A stretch of DNA of 64,000 nucleotides from assembly GCA_942491105.1 (NCBI GenBank), contig CALNZX010000008.1:1-64000 (forward strand), written 5' to 3'. The notes beneath the pieces were generated by a model. It was not told where the DNA came from. It was given only the letters and a program-made list of their open reading frames with translations, and did not search any database. This document shows positions 25,853 through 34,586 of this stretch, in pieces; position 1 is the first letter of the stretch; every line of letters begins with the position of its first letter. The translations under genes and the position numbers were made by a program. This DNA is from JBBEAM01 sp942491105 (lineage in GTDB: Bacteria > Pseudomonadota > Alphaproteobacteria > Kiloniellales > DSM-21159).

Positions 25853-28800
25853 GTGACGGAGCCACCGATCAGCGACGACGATCAGTCGAAAGCGCCCCCT
25901 CCCGGCGAGATGGCGCCGTCTCGTGGCCCTCTCTGGAAAGACAACTTCGCCACACGCGAATTCGCCCGTCGCTACCGTTGCCGCAAAACGCGCTTGGGCA
26001 TCTCCGCTTGCGCCCTCTACGTCGCCGCTCTCGTCATCTTCTTCGGCTACGCCCTACCGCTGATTCTGACCGAAGAAAAAGTGGTCGCCGGGGCCACACG
26101 AATGATCAGCGCGCTTATCGGTAGCCAAGTCACGGCGGAATCGTATCGGTTCGGCTACAACGACGGACCGAGCGTCGAGCTGACCAACGCCGCCATCATC
26201 GACCGGAACGGCGCCCCCTCCATCCGGGCCGAACATATCAGCGTCACCGTCGACATCCTCCGCAGTCTCACCCGTGGCTTTTCCCTTTCGACCTTCACCC
26301 TCCGTTTTCCGGTCATCGACATCACCCGCTATGACGACGGATCGTTTAACTACCCATTGGCCGACCGCATCGTCGGCGAAGAATCGACAGCGCCCGCCCC
26401 CTTTCCTGCCGGAGCCCTTCGTATCGAGCATGGAACCATCAGTTGGGTCGATCACGCGATCACGAATAAACCGGTGCGTTTGCGACTCGAACAGGTGAAT
26501 GGAAACATCGCGGTGGGACCCGACGGGGGGGGGAATCCGTTTACGTTAACGTTCGTACATCGCTTCGACCAACTTCGAAGTTACATCTCCATCAAGGGCG
26601 CCTTCGGCGCCGACCCGGCGGGGCGCCGATCAAGCGTCGTCGCCGATATCGATATTCGGCGAGTCCCGATCGACGCCTACTGGCCGTATCTTCGCCAACT
26701 TCTCCCTTTCAAAAGGCTGACCAGCGCCGTTTCCCTAAAAGGTAAACTCAATGCCGACACCGACGGCGCTTTTGACGCCGAGGGGGAATTGCGCTTTGAC
26801 GACGTCTCCCTCCTCTACCCCGCCGCCTACTCGCAAGAGATGTGGCAACGAAACCTCTCGGTCGATTTTCGGATCAAAGGAGACGACGCTCTTCTTACCG
26901 TCGATCAGGCCACTCTCCGTTCTGGCCCGTTGACTTTCACCGTCGCGGGCAAAGCGCACGACTACCGGGGCGCCGATCCCGACATTGAAATGCGCCTCGA
27001 CCTCCCGCCGGTGGATGTGACGGAGTTGAGGCGGTTGGCGCCCGACCGCTTCTTGACCCCCGTGCAGACGTCTTTCCTCAACGAAACGGTGGGAGAAGGA
27101 AAGGTCAGCCTTAGCGACGTCACCTTCCAAGGCCGGGCGTCACTGTTGCGTCAGATCGACCGACCCGACGTCCGGTCGCGGTTTAAAGGAAAGCTGACCG
27201 TCACCGACGCTTCTCTTCAATTCGAACAGCTCACCCACTCGTTCAATCATCTGAACGGTAGCGCCACCTTCGACGGAGACCGGCTCACCCTTGACGGGAT
27301 CGAAGGAAGGTACGGCGCCTCCGCCATCACCGACGCCACCGGGCTGGTCGAGAATCTTCACCAATGGCCCACCTATCGTGTCGGATTCAAAGCCGATCTC
27401 GACCTGAACGAAGCGCGACAGATTCTCGCCAAGAAAGTCACCTCACAAGCGTTTCGTGAAAAGATTCTCGACGTGGAAAAGATCAGCGGCGATGTCATCC
27501 TCGATCTTTCCGTATCGGGAGACACGCGACATCCGGTCGAATCGTTGTCGGTTTCGGGCGACCTGCGAATAAGCGACGTCACCTTTCGGCATAGCTATCT
27601 TGGGCAGTTCCATCACTTGAACGGCCACATCACCGGCGACCGCTCGGTCTTTAACATTGAAAAGATCACGTGGCTGGCCGCCTCTTCCCCGTTTGTGATG
27701 ACCGGTTCGCTCAAAGAAGTCTTTAAGCCGACGCCGATCTTCGACCTTACCCTCGGCGCCACCCCCCACCTCGCCGACCTCGATCAGATACCGTTTCTCG
27801 CCCCCCGTCATCGGTTGCGCAATCCAGACGGATTCGCTCAGATCGACATGCGCCTTGCCGGAACGTTTGGCGCCTTTACCATCGATCAGACCGTCGATTT
27901 GACCTCCGCCGGATTCGCATTGACGATGGTCATCGAGAAGCGTCCGGGCAAAATTGTTCGGGCCACCTTTTCCGGCGCCACCGACGGAGACGCCCTTAAT
28001 ATCGGTCGGGTCGATCTGACCGTAGGCTCGGCCAAAGCGGTCGTCACCGGCGCCGTCGGTTCGATGATTCAGGGAAAGGGGATCGATCTCGCCATCTCGT
28101 CGGATCATATCGAAGCCGACGACATCGACGACTTCTTCGCTTTCATGGACGACATCGACGGTGAAGGGAGCGCGTCGGGCGCCATTACCATCCGCTACAC
28201 CGCAGGGGAGGCGCCGCAACTGGGGGGACAGGTCGATATCAAAAAGGGGCGGTTCAAACTCCCCCTCTTTGTGGCGCCTTTTCACGACGTCGACGGCTCC
28301 TTCGCGCTGGCCGGGTCGCACGTTTTTCTCAAAGGGGTCACCGGTCATTTCGGCGGGGCCGATTTTGGTCTGGAAGGAGACGCCGCCCTCTCCTCCACCC
28401 TGCCTCTGTTTACCCTCAACGTCACCGCCGACAAACTCTCCCTCTACGACTTCTTCGGCGCCCCCACCTGGGAAGGCGCCTCTCAGCCCGCTTCACCCCC
28501 TCCCCCGGTCGAAGAGATCGAATCGGACGACGATCACAACTACTTCGACGCCCCGTGGCGAATCGCCATCCATTCGTCCAGCGGGACCATCGGTTTTCTG
28601 ACCTACCGGAACCTCGATACCACCGTGACGTATAAGGACGACGTCTTTTACATCACCCCCCTCACCTTCGAAGGGCATGGGGGGTCGTGGATCGCCCCCT
28701 TGACCATCACGATGACCGATAGCGGCGACCTCTTGTTCGACGGGAAGGCCGATATCTTCGACCTTGCCATCGACCGCTACCTGACCGAAGCGGCAGGCGC

Positions 28801-29434
28801 CACCGAAGTCGTGGAGGGGGCGTTTACCTTAAGCGGGGCGTATAAGGCGCACGGCTATTATTTCGCCGACATCATGCGGTCGCTCGAAGGGGGTTTTACC
28901 CTCAGTTCCGGACCGGGAGTCATCCGTCGGTTCGCCATGATTTCCAAAATTTTCTCTTTACTGAATGTCTCTCAATACTTTAGACTTAAGGCGCCTGATT
29001 TGACGGTGGATGGTATGCCCTTCGATCACATGATGGGAAGTTTTTCCCTGTATCAAGGGGTGGCGACGACCGACGATCTTCGGGTGGAGTCGGAGGCGAT
29101 ACGCCTCATCGGCAAGGGGGACTACGATATCGCCACCGGCGAAGTCGATATGGTGATCACCGCCGCCCCCTTCGTCACTATCGACCGGATCGTCAGCGCC
29201 ATACCGGTGGCCGGGTATGTTCTGGCCGGCGAGGAAGAAAGCTTCCTCGCCAGTTCGTTTACGGTGACTGACGCTTTGAGCTATCCCACCGTGAAGGCGA
29301 TTCCGTTCGAGTCGCTGGCGAAAGGGACATGGGGAATCGTAAAACGATTCTTCACCTTGCCGGTCAAGGCGGTCGAATTGCTCGATGAGCCAGATGCGCC
29401 GAAGGTCGGCGACGATCAGGACGACATAAACTGA
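25853..29434 (+). CDS. AsmA/YhdP-like giant membrane-anchored protein
   Basis: 1193 residues. One membrane helix (about 48-72) anchors a very long periplasmic part rich in beta strands, with recurrent phrases such as FTLRFPVIDITRYDDGSFNY near the N-terminus and SGAYKAHGYYFADIMRSLEG and VDMVITAAPF near the C-terminus, as in the AsmA/DUF3971 group. These proteins are thought to bridge the periplasm and carry phospholipids to the outer membrane. The partner gene next door, a PmtA-like lipid methyltransferase, fits a lipid role. GTG start at 25853. Nine G at 26525-26533 sit within the frame. Confidence 0.75.
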   Translation: MTEPPISDDDQSKAPPPGEMAPSRGPLWKDNFATREFARRYRCRKTRLGISACALYVAALVIFFGYALPLILTEEKVVAGATRMISALIGSQVTAESYRFGYNDGPSVELTNAAIIDRNGAPSIRAEHISVTVDILRSLTRGFSLSTFTLRFPVIDITRYDDGSFNYPLADRIVGEESTAPAPFPAGALRIEHGTISWVDHAITNKPVRLRLEQVNGNIAVGPDGGGNPFTLTFVHRFDQLRSYISIKGAFGADPAGRRSSVVADIDIRRVPIDAYWPYLRQLLPFKRLTSAVSLKGKLNADTDGAFDAEGELRFDDVSLLYPAAYSQEMWQRNLSVDFRIKGDDALLTVDQATLRSGPLTFTVAGKAHDYRGADPDIEMRLDLPPVDVTELRRLAPDRFLTPVQTSFLNETVGEGKVSLSDVTFQGRASLLRQIDRPDVRSRFKGKLTVTDASLQFEQLTHSFNHLNGSATFDGDRLTLDGIEGRYGASAITDATGLVENLHQWPTYRVGFKADLDLNEARQILAKKVTSQAFREKILDVEKISGDVILDLSVSGDTRHPVESLSVSGDLRISDVTFRHSYLGQFHHLNGHITGDRSVFNIEKITWLAASSPFVMTGSLKEVFKPTPIFDLTLGATPHLADLDQIPFLAPRHRLRNPDGFAQIDMRLAGTFGAFTIDQTVDLTSAGFALTMVIEKRPGKIVRATFSGATDGDALNIGRVDLTVGSAKAVVTGAVGSMIQGKGIDLAISSDHIEADDIDDFFAFMDDIDGEGSASGAITIRYTAGEAPQLGGQVDIKKGRFKLPLFVAPFHDVDGSFALAGSHVFLKGVTGHFGGADFGLEGDAALSSTLPLFTLNVTADKLSLYDFFGAPTWEGASQPASPPPPVEEIESDDDHNYFDAPWRIAIHSSSGTIGFLTYRNLDTTVTYKDDVFYITPLTFEGHGGSWIAPLTITMTDSGDLLFDGKADIFDLAIDRYLTEAAGATEVVEGAFTLSGAYKAHGYYFADIMRSLEGGFTLSSGPGVIRRFAMISKIFSLLNVSQYFRLKAPDLTVDGMPFDHMMGSFSLYQGVATTDDLRVESEAIRLIGKGDYDIATGEVDMVITAAPFVTIDRIVSAIPVAGYVLAGEEESFLASSFTVTDALSYPTVKAIPFESLAKGTWGIVKRFFTLPVKAVELLDEPDAPKVGDDQDDIN

Positions 29435-29461
29435 AGTAAAAGGACCGGTCGAAAAAACGCG

Positions 29462-30103
29462 ATGGAATACGACTCGATCAAACGGATTTACCGCAACTAC
29501 TCGTCGGTCTACGACCTCCTCTTTAAGAGCTTCTTCCACCCGCGCCAACGAAAAGCGATCCACGATCTGAACATCCAGTCGGGCGCCAAAGTGCTCGACG
29601 TCGGCATCGGCACCGGCCTTTCCCTCCCCCTCTACCCCCGCGACAGCGAAGTGGTCGGCATCGATCTCTCCGAAGCGATGCTATGCCAAGCGGCCAAAAA
29701 GGTGGAGAAACTGGGGATGTCCCACGTCACCCTCATGGAGATGGACGCCACCCATCTGGCTTTCCCCGACAACAGCTTCGACTTTGTCATCGCCACACAC
29801 ATCATCAGCGTCGTACCGGAGCCGTATCGGGTCATCGACGAAATGCGCCGCGTCTGCAAACCCGACGGGCAACTGGTCATCGTCAACCACTTCGTCTCCT
29901 CCCACCCGGTCATCGGCTTGGTAGAGAAAAAGTGCGACCCCTTCTTCCGCAAACTCGGCTGGCGTCTCGACATGTCGTTAGAAGACCTCGTCGCCGAATC
30001 GAACCTCGATGTCATCAGAACTTCCAAGCTGAACAAAATCGATCTCTGGAAGATCGTTCACGCCAGCAACAACAAGGCGACCGTCAACGCCACGACCAAT
30101 TGA
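29462..30103 (+). CDS. class I SAM methyltransferase, phosphatidylethanolamine N-methyltransferase-like
   Basis: 213 residues. The opening YRNYSSVYDLLFKSFFHPRQ, SAM-binding VLDVGIGTGLSLPLYP and VVGIDLSEAML closely resemble PmtA, which methylates phosphatidylethanolamine to phosphatidylcholine. The motif VKPDG-like CKPDGQLVIVNHFVS follows. Substrate assignment rests on family likeness only; other small methyltransferases share this pattern. It begins 27 bases after the AsmA-like gene and is followed by the DUF3108 gene. Confidence 0.78.
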   Translation: MEYDSIKRIYRNYSSVYDLLFKSFFHPRQRKAIHDLNIQSGAKVLDVGIGTGLSLPLYPRDSEVVGIDLSEAMLCQAAKKVEKLGMSHVTLMEMDATHLAFPDNSFDFVIATHIISVVPEPYRVIDEMRRVCKPDGQLVIVNHFVSSHPVIGLVEKKCDPFFRKLGWRLDMSLEDLVAESNLDVIRTSKLNKIDLWKIVHASNNKATVNATTN

Positions 30104-30135
30104 CCCACATTGACACACGGTCCGAGACAGTGTTC

Positions 30136-30960
30136 ATGAGTCGTGTCCCCTCGTTTCTCCTCGGCGTCGTCTTGCTGACATCGACGTTGGCGTCGGCCAT
30201 CGAACCCCTTCCCTTCAAACCGGGGGAGCGATTCGTCTACGACATCTCCTGGTCCCATTTCCTGACCGCAGGCGAAGGGAGCCTTGCGGTCACCGACGAG
30301 CGAAAAGCCGAAAACGGCGATCCCCTCTATCAGATCGAACTGACCGGCAAAACGGTCGGTTTCGTCGATTCCCTCTATAACGTACATGACGTCACCCGCG
30401 CCCTCTTCGACGTCACCCGGCGGCTCAGCGTCAGCAGCCTCATCACCATTCGGGAGAACGACTACCACAAGGTCAAGTCGATCCGCTTCGACCGGGAGCG
30501 GAGCGTCGTCGTCTACAAGGTGGACGACGACCCTGAAGAGGAATTCGAAGTCGGCCCTAATACGCAAGGGCCCATATCCGCCCTCTACGTCGTCCGCACC
30601 ATGCGTGACCGGATGAAGCCGGGCGCCAAAATAACCGTCCCCCTCTTCGATGACCGGGAAAAGTACGAATTGGTCGTGCACGTATTGCGTAAAGAAACCC
30701 TCGACCTCCCCTTTGGCATGGTACCGACCCTTGTCATCCAAGCCGACTTGAAAACCGAAGCCCTCTTTCGGCACAAGGGAAAGATGACCGTCTGGTTTTC
30801 CGACGACGAAGTCATGGCCCCGGTCCAGTTGCGGACCGAAGTTTTTATCGGCGGCATTTACGCCACCGTGCGCGAGTTCTCCGGCGCCTCTATCACCCAT
30901 ACCCCCCATCCGACCCCCACCCCGTCGCCCGACCCGCGACCGAAAAGCGAAAACCAATGA
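30136..30960 (+). CDS. DUF3108 periplasmic protein
   Basis: 274 residues. A signal peptide (FLLGVVLLTSTLASA) leads a beta-rich domain starting FKPGERFVYDISWSHFLTAG, the opening of DUF3108. The C-terminal tail is a Pro/Thr-rich linker (HTPHPTPTPSPDP) that may anchor or span. Function unknown; the family is secreted and often sits near lipid or envelope genes. I use ATG 30136; an in-frame GTG at 30130 is an alternative. Its stop overlaps the nadE start by ATGA. Confidence 0.82.
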   Translation: MSRVPSFLLGVVLLTSTLASAIEPLPFKPGERFVYDISWSHFLTAGEGSLAVTDERKAENGDPLYQIELTGKTVGFVDSLYNVHDVTRALFDVTRRLSVSSLITIRENDYHKVKSIRFDRERSVVVYKVDDDPEEEFEVGPNTQGPISALYVVRTMRDRMKPGAKITVPLFDDREKYELVVHVLRKETLDLPFGMVPTLVIQADLKTEALFRHKGKMTVWFSDDEVMAPVQLRTEVFIGGIYATVREFSGASITHTPHPTPTPSPDPRPKSENQ

Positions 30961-32642
30961 GTCGATCCGTCCGTCTTGGGCTCGCCCAGATCAACACCAC
31001 CGTCGGCGCCATCGACCAGAACGTCGCCGCCATCAAAGGAGAGATCGACAAAGCCAAACGACTCGGCGTCGAGTTGCTGGTTTTCCCCGAACTGGCGCTT
31101 TGCGGCTACCCCCCCGAAGACTTATTAATCCGCTCCACCTTTCTTGACGCCTGCGAACGGGCCTTACACCAGCTCGCCCCCCATGCCGCCGGGCTCACCT
31201 GTCTCATCGGCGCCCCCCACACCGCCGGTGGCCTTTACAACGGAGCCGCCATCGTCAGCGGCGGCGCCGTCATCGACTACGTCCTGAAACGGGAACTCCC
31301 CAACTATGGTGTCTTCGACGAACGACGCTATTTTCATCCCGGCGACAACGGCCCCCTGCTCCGTGTCGGCGACGCTCTGGTGGGGGTCACCATATGCGAA
31401 GACATTTGGGCGGCCAATGACCTGATCGACCGGCAAGTGGAAAACGGCGCCAACCTGTTGGTCAACCTCTCCGGCAGCCCCTTTCGTATCGGCGCACTCG
31501 CCGAACGGCGGGAGATCGTGAAAGCCATCGCCCGGCGCACCGGCCTGCCGATGGCCTACTGCAATCTGGTGGGGGGCCAAGACGAACTGGTCTTCGACGG
31601 CGCCTCCTTCGTGGTCGATGGTAAAGGGACCATGACGGCCACCGCCCTCGCCTTCGCCGAAGAGCTACTGGTCATCGACCTTCCTCTCGCCGAACCGGGC
31701 CAATCGCCCGACCGGATCGTCATCGACACCCCGCTGGCCAAAGGCGCCGACCGCCCCACCATCGTCCCGGCAACCGTGCGGGCCGACACGGCATGGGAGG
31801 AAGAGATCTACACCGCTCTTACCTTGGGGGTCAAAGACTACGTCACCAAAAACAACTTCCCCGGCGTCGTCATCGGGCTGTCGGGGGGGATCGACTCGGC
31901 CTTAACCACCGTCATCGCCGTCGACGCTCTCGGCCCCGAAAAGGTCCATGTGGTGATGATGCCCTCCCCCTACTCATCCGCCGGGTCGGTCGACGACTCG
32001 GTCGAGATGGTCACGACCTTGGGGGTCGGCTCCTACCAGTTCCCCATCGGCGAGATTATGGGCGCCTACGAAACAACGCTGGCCAATGCTTTCGCCGGAA
32101 CGGAGCCGGGGGTCGCCGAAGAGAATATCCAAGCTCGCATACGAGGGGCGCTGGTGATGGCTTTGTCGAATAAGTTCGGCTGGCTGGCCATTACCACCGG
32201 CAACAAGAGCGAAACCGCCGTCGGCTACGCCACACTCTATGGCGACATGGCCGGAGGATTCGCCGCCATCAAGGACCTCTATAAGCAGAGCGTCTACGCC
32301 CTTTCCCGTTGGCGGAATCGCCACGAGGGGCGAGAAATCATTCCTCAGGCGATCATCGATAAAGAGCCGTCGGCGGAACTGCGGCCCGACCAAAAAGACA
32401 GCGATTCGCTCCCCCCCTACGACCAACTCGACACCATTTTGGAAGCCTATATCGAGCGGAATATGAGTGTTGAAGAGATCGTTAATCTGGGGTACAGTGT
32501 TGACCTTGTTACGAGGATTATTCGCCTCGTAGACCGTAACGAACATAAACGCAGGCAGGCGCCGATCGGGGTGAAAATCTCGGCACGGGCCTTTGGCAGG
32601 GATCGACGAAGACCCATCACCTGCGGCTTTTTTGATCGCTAA
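30957..32642 (+). CDS. nadE: glutamine-dependent NAD+ synthetase
   Basis: 561 residues in two domains. N-terminal nitrilase-type glutaminase (about 1-260): Glu in VFPELALCGYPPEDL, Lys in LKRELPNYGVFDE, Cys in VTICEDIW. C-terminal NAD synthase: VIGLSGGIDSALT (ATP pyrophosphatase P-loop), and NKSETAVGYATLYGDMAGGFA. It amidates nicotinic acid adenine dinucleotide to NAD+. It overlaps the DUF3108 gene by four bases and is followed after 21 bases by the arginine decarboxylase gene. Confidence 0.96.
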   Translation: MSRSVRLGLAQINTTVGAIDQNVAAIKGEIDKAKRLGVELLVFPELALCGYPPEDLLIRSTFLDACERALHQLAPHAAGLTCLIGAPHTAGGLYNGAAIVSGGAVIDYVLKRELPNYGVFDERRYFHPGDNGPLLRVGDALVGVTICEDIWAANDLIDRQVENGANLLVNLSGSPFRIGALAERREIVKAIARRTGLPMAYCNLVGGQDELVFDGASFVVDGKGTMTATALAFAEELLVIDLPLAEPGQSPDRIVIDTPLAKGADRPTIVPATVRADTAWEEEIYTALTLGVKDYVTKNNFPGVVIGLSGGIDSALTTVIAVDALGPEKVHVVMMPSPYSSAGSVDDSVEMVTTLGVGSYQFPIGEIMGAYETTLANAFAGTEPGVAEENIQARIRGALVMALSNKFGWLAITTGNKSETAVGYATLYGDMAGGFAAIKDLYKQSVYALSRWRNRHEGREIIPQAIIDKEPSAELRPDQKDSDSLPPYDQLDTILEAYIERNMSVEEIVNLGYSVDLVTRIIRLVDRNEHKRRQAPIGVKISARAFGRDRRRPITCGFFDR

Positions 32643-32663
32643 TATCCGTCTGGAGCGACGTCA

Positions 32664-33206
32664 GTGAACTTTGTTCCCAAGAAAGTCTTTTTCACCCAAG
32701 GGGCCGGCATCCACAAAGAAGAGCTCCGCTCCTTCGAGTTGGCTCTTCGCGACGCCGGGGTCGAGACGCAAAACCTCGTATCGGTTTCGTCTATCCTCCC
32801 TCCCAACTGTCAGATCATCTCGAAACGGGAAGGGGTCAAGCTCCTCAAGCCGGGTTCGATCACCTTCTGCGTTATGGCCCGCGTCGGCAGCAACGAGCCG
32901 CACCGGCTTGCGTTCGCTTCCATCGGTTGCGCCATCCCGACCAACAAAAATAGCTACGGCTATCTTTCGGAACATCATGGCTTCGGCCAAACCGACAAGG
33001 TCGCCGGCGATTACGCCGAGGACTTGGCCGCCGCCATGCTCGCCTCTACCCTCGGCATCGAGTTCGACGAGAACAAAGCGTGGGACGAGAAAAAAGAGGT
33101 CTTCAAGATGTCGAACAAAATCGTAAAGACCCGGAACGTCACCCAGAGCGCCGTGGTCAAAAACGGTTGGACCACGGTCGTCGCTTTGGCGGTTTTCATC
33201 CTCTGA
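32664..33206 (+). CDS. pdaD: pyruvoyl-dependent arginine decarboxylase
   Basis: 180 residues. The proenzyme cuts itself at a Ser-Ser bond, turning the second Ser into the pyruvoyl group; here the pair is Ser42-Ser43 in SVSSILPPNCQ. PGSITFCVMARVGSNEPHR and EHHGFGQTDKVAGDYAEDLAA match the PdaD family. It makes agmatine from arginine. The products of aguA and aguB at 8-10 kb turn agmatine into putrescine, so the route is complete in this window though at two loci. GTG start with GGAG upstream. Confidence 0.92.
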   Translation: MNFVPKKVFFTQGAGIHKEELRSFELALRDAGVETQNLVSVSSILPPNCQIISKREGVKLLKPGSITFCVMARVGSNEPHRLAFASIGCAIPTNKNSYGYLSEHHGFGQTDKVAGDYAEDLAAAMLASTLGIEFDENKAWDEKKEVFKMSNKIVKTRNVTQSAVVKNGWTTVVALAVFIL

Positions 33207-33313
33207 TTTTGTGATAGGCTGTTTGTACCCAATCAGGACATTTGACCGGTTTGAGGACAGGGGGGAAAACCGACGCCTCTACGTAGTTCAAAGTGCCTTT
33301 GTATCACGGCAAT

Positions 33314-33476
33314 AATCAGGCAGTTGCAATCCCAACTATGTGCCCCCCATCTTGGTCACATGGCACGAAAGATGCTCCCTGATTGTTCATTCGTTTATTT
33401 AATGCGCCCGCAATGGGTGGAAGAGGTAAGGGCTCTTCCACACCGCCAAGGGCGCACATCAACACCTTGGGAGGTT
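33314..33476 (+). ncRNA. candidate structured leader (riboswitch-like) before the lipoprotein gene
   Basis: The 278-base gap before the first heme-motif lipoprotein holds several inverted repeats. AATCAGG (33314-33320) pairs with CCTGATT (33378-33384), enclosing two small hairpins: GTTG/CAAC (33323-33336) and GTGCC/GGCAC (33340-33344 and 33362-33366). Further on, TGCGCCC (33403-33409) pairs with GGGCGCA (33450-33456), enclosing a perfect nine-base stem GTGGAAGAG / CTCTTCCAC (33417-33441). The ribosome site GGGAGG (33469-33474) could instead pair with CTCCC (33375-33379), which overlaps the P1 3' strand. No known riboswitch consensus was recognised. No gene is seen in this stretch. Confidence 0.45.
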
Positions 33477-33484
33477 ACGTCATA

Positions 33485-34000
33485 ATGTCTAAGAAACTTC
33501 TGCGCTTTGCCTTGGTCGCGCTGCTTGTGGCCGCTCCGATCGCCGCTCTGTCGGCTTGCGGATCGTCCAGCAGCTCTTCCACCACCCCGACCGCCGAGCC
33601 GACCGCCGAGCCGACTGCCGAGCCGACCGCCGAGCCGACCGCCGAGCCGACCGCCGAGCCGACCGCCGAGCCGACTGTCGCCCCGACCGCCGAGCCGACC
33701 GCGGCTCCGACCACCACCTATACCGGCACCGTCTACACCAGCCCCGTTGGTGGAAGCCCGAAAGCTGGCGTCACCGTCGAGATCCTTTCGGCTGACGGCG
33801 CGACCGTGATCGCCACCATGACCACCGGCGCAGACGGCACCTTCAGCTCCACCGAGACGATCCCGACCGACGGCTATCGCGCCCGCATCGGCGCGAGCAC
33901 CATGGTCACCGTCGGTAATCACGACGAGGGAGATTGCGCCTCCTGCCACAACGGCAACACCGGTGGCCGCAGCCCGACGTTCGTCATCTACTCTCTCTAA
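33485..34000 (+). CDS. secreted lipoprotein with Thr-Ala-Glu-Pro repeat and one CxxCH motif
   Basis: 171 residues. Lipobox LSAC (Cys25) after a signal peptide. Residues about 36-75 are a tetrapeptide repeat (seven TAEP, then TVAP, TAEP, TAAP) that would make a rigid spacer off the membrane. A beta-sandwich-like domain follows (GTVYTSPVGG, then GVTVEILSADG), like carboxypeptidase regulatory domains. The C-terminal CASCH (Cys151, Cys154, His155) is a c-type heme motif. Unlike the next two proteins it lacks the N-terminal heme motif. Start ATG 33485 with GGGAGG upstream. It has its own terminator. Confidence 0.75.
   Translation: MSKKLLRFALVALLVAAPIAALSACGSSSSSSTTPTAEPTAEPTAEPTAEPTAEPTAEPTAEPTVAPTAEPTAAPTTTYTGTVYTSPVGGSPKAGVTVEILSADGATVIATMTTGADGTFSSTETIPTDGYRARIGASTMVTVGNHDEGDCASCHNGNTGGRSPTFVIYSL
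33590..33709 (+). repeat. tandem 12-base repeat, ten units
   Basis: Ten in-frame units of about ACCGCCGAGCCG coding for Thr-Ala-Glu-Pro; units 8 and 10 vary (TVAP, TAAP). Nearly identical DNA units suggest copy number could change by slippage, lengthening or shortening the protein spacer. Confidence 0.95.
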
Positions 34001-34030
34001 ATTGACGAGAGTCTGACACAGACGTTTTGA

Positions 34031-34064
34031 ACGGCCTCCGGTCTTACCACCGGAGGCCGTTTTT
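34031..34064 (+). terminator. Rho-independent terminator after first lipoprotein
   Basis: Perfect 12-base stem ACGGCCTCCGGT / ACCGGAGGCCGT around a six-base loop, followed by a T run. Confidence 0.95.
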
Positions 34065-34094
34065 ATACCTCGTAGAAAACAGGAGTGGTTTTCG

Positions 34095-34559
34095 ATGAAA
34101 ATAAAGTATTTTAGCCGGACCCTTCTATCCGGCATGTTTGTGGTGGCGACCACCATCGCCCTTGCCGCATGCGGCGGCGGAGGGGGGACCGAAGGGGGTG
34201 ACGACGACGGACGCGGGGGGGATGACGAGTCTCACTACGCGGGACGAGACTGTATGGCCAGCGGTTGCCACGACTCCTCCATCGAGGCCGACAAACGGTG
34301 GAGCTACGCCGGGACGGTCTATACCGACGCCGGTGGAACCACCGCCGCTGTAGGAGCGACGGTAACGATCACCCAGAACGACGGGACGACGATCCAACGG
34401 ATCACCGACAGTTTGGGGAACTTCTACACCCGGTCGGGGACTCCTTCAGCCGTCTACACCGCCAGCGTAAACGGTGGAACCGCTATGGTCGCCAAACAGA
34501 CCAACGGTTCCTGCTCTGCCAGCGGATGCCACGGTTCGGGAACGCTCAAAATCTACTAA
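34095..34559 (+). CDS. secreted lipoprotein with two Cx4CH heme-like motifs
   Basis: 154 residues. Lipobox LAAC (Cys26), then a Gly/Asp-rich linker. The motif CMASGCH (Cys53, Cys58, His59) precedes a beta-domain (YAGTVYTDAGGT, then GATVTITQNDG and GNFYTRSGTP), and CSASGCH (Cys140, Cys145, His146) closes the protein. Cx4CH motifs bind heme in some multiheme cytochromes. It is a paralogue of the flanking proteins. Function unknown; likely an electron-transfer or redox-sensing lipoprotein on the periplasmic face of a membrane. Confidence 0.75.
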   Translation: MKIKYFSRTLLSGMFVVATTIALAACGGGGGTEGGDDDGRGGDDESHYAGRDCMASGCHDSSIEADKRWSYAGTVYTDAGGTTAAVGATVTITQNDGTTIQRITDSLGNFYTRSGTPSAVYTASVNGGTAMVAKQTNGSCSASGCHGSGTLKIY

Positions 34560-34586
34560 TCGTGATTTCAGGAGAAGAGAACGACG

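Noticed and set aside
33240..33300. Known cyclic-di-GMP or cobalamin riboswitch in the lipoprotein leader
   Set aside because: The conserved core sequences of these classes could not be found by eye.
33590..33709. CRISPR array
   Set aside because: Units are 12 bases, in frame, with no spacers.
33395..34156. Long open frame on the minus strand opposite the first lipoprotein
   Set aside because: It arises from the 12-base repeat, which is open in several frames (Gly/Arg/Leu or Val/Gly/Ser repeats). The plus frame has a signal peptide, lipobox and ribosome site.
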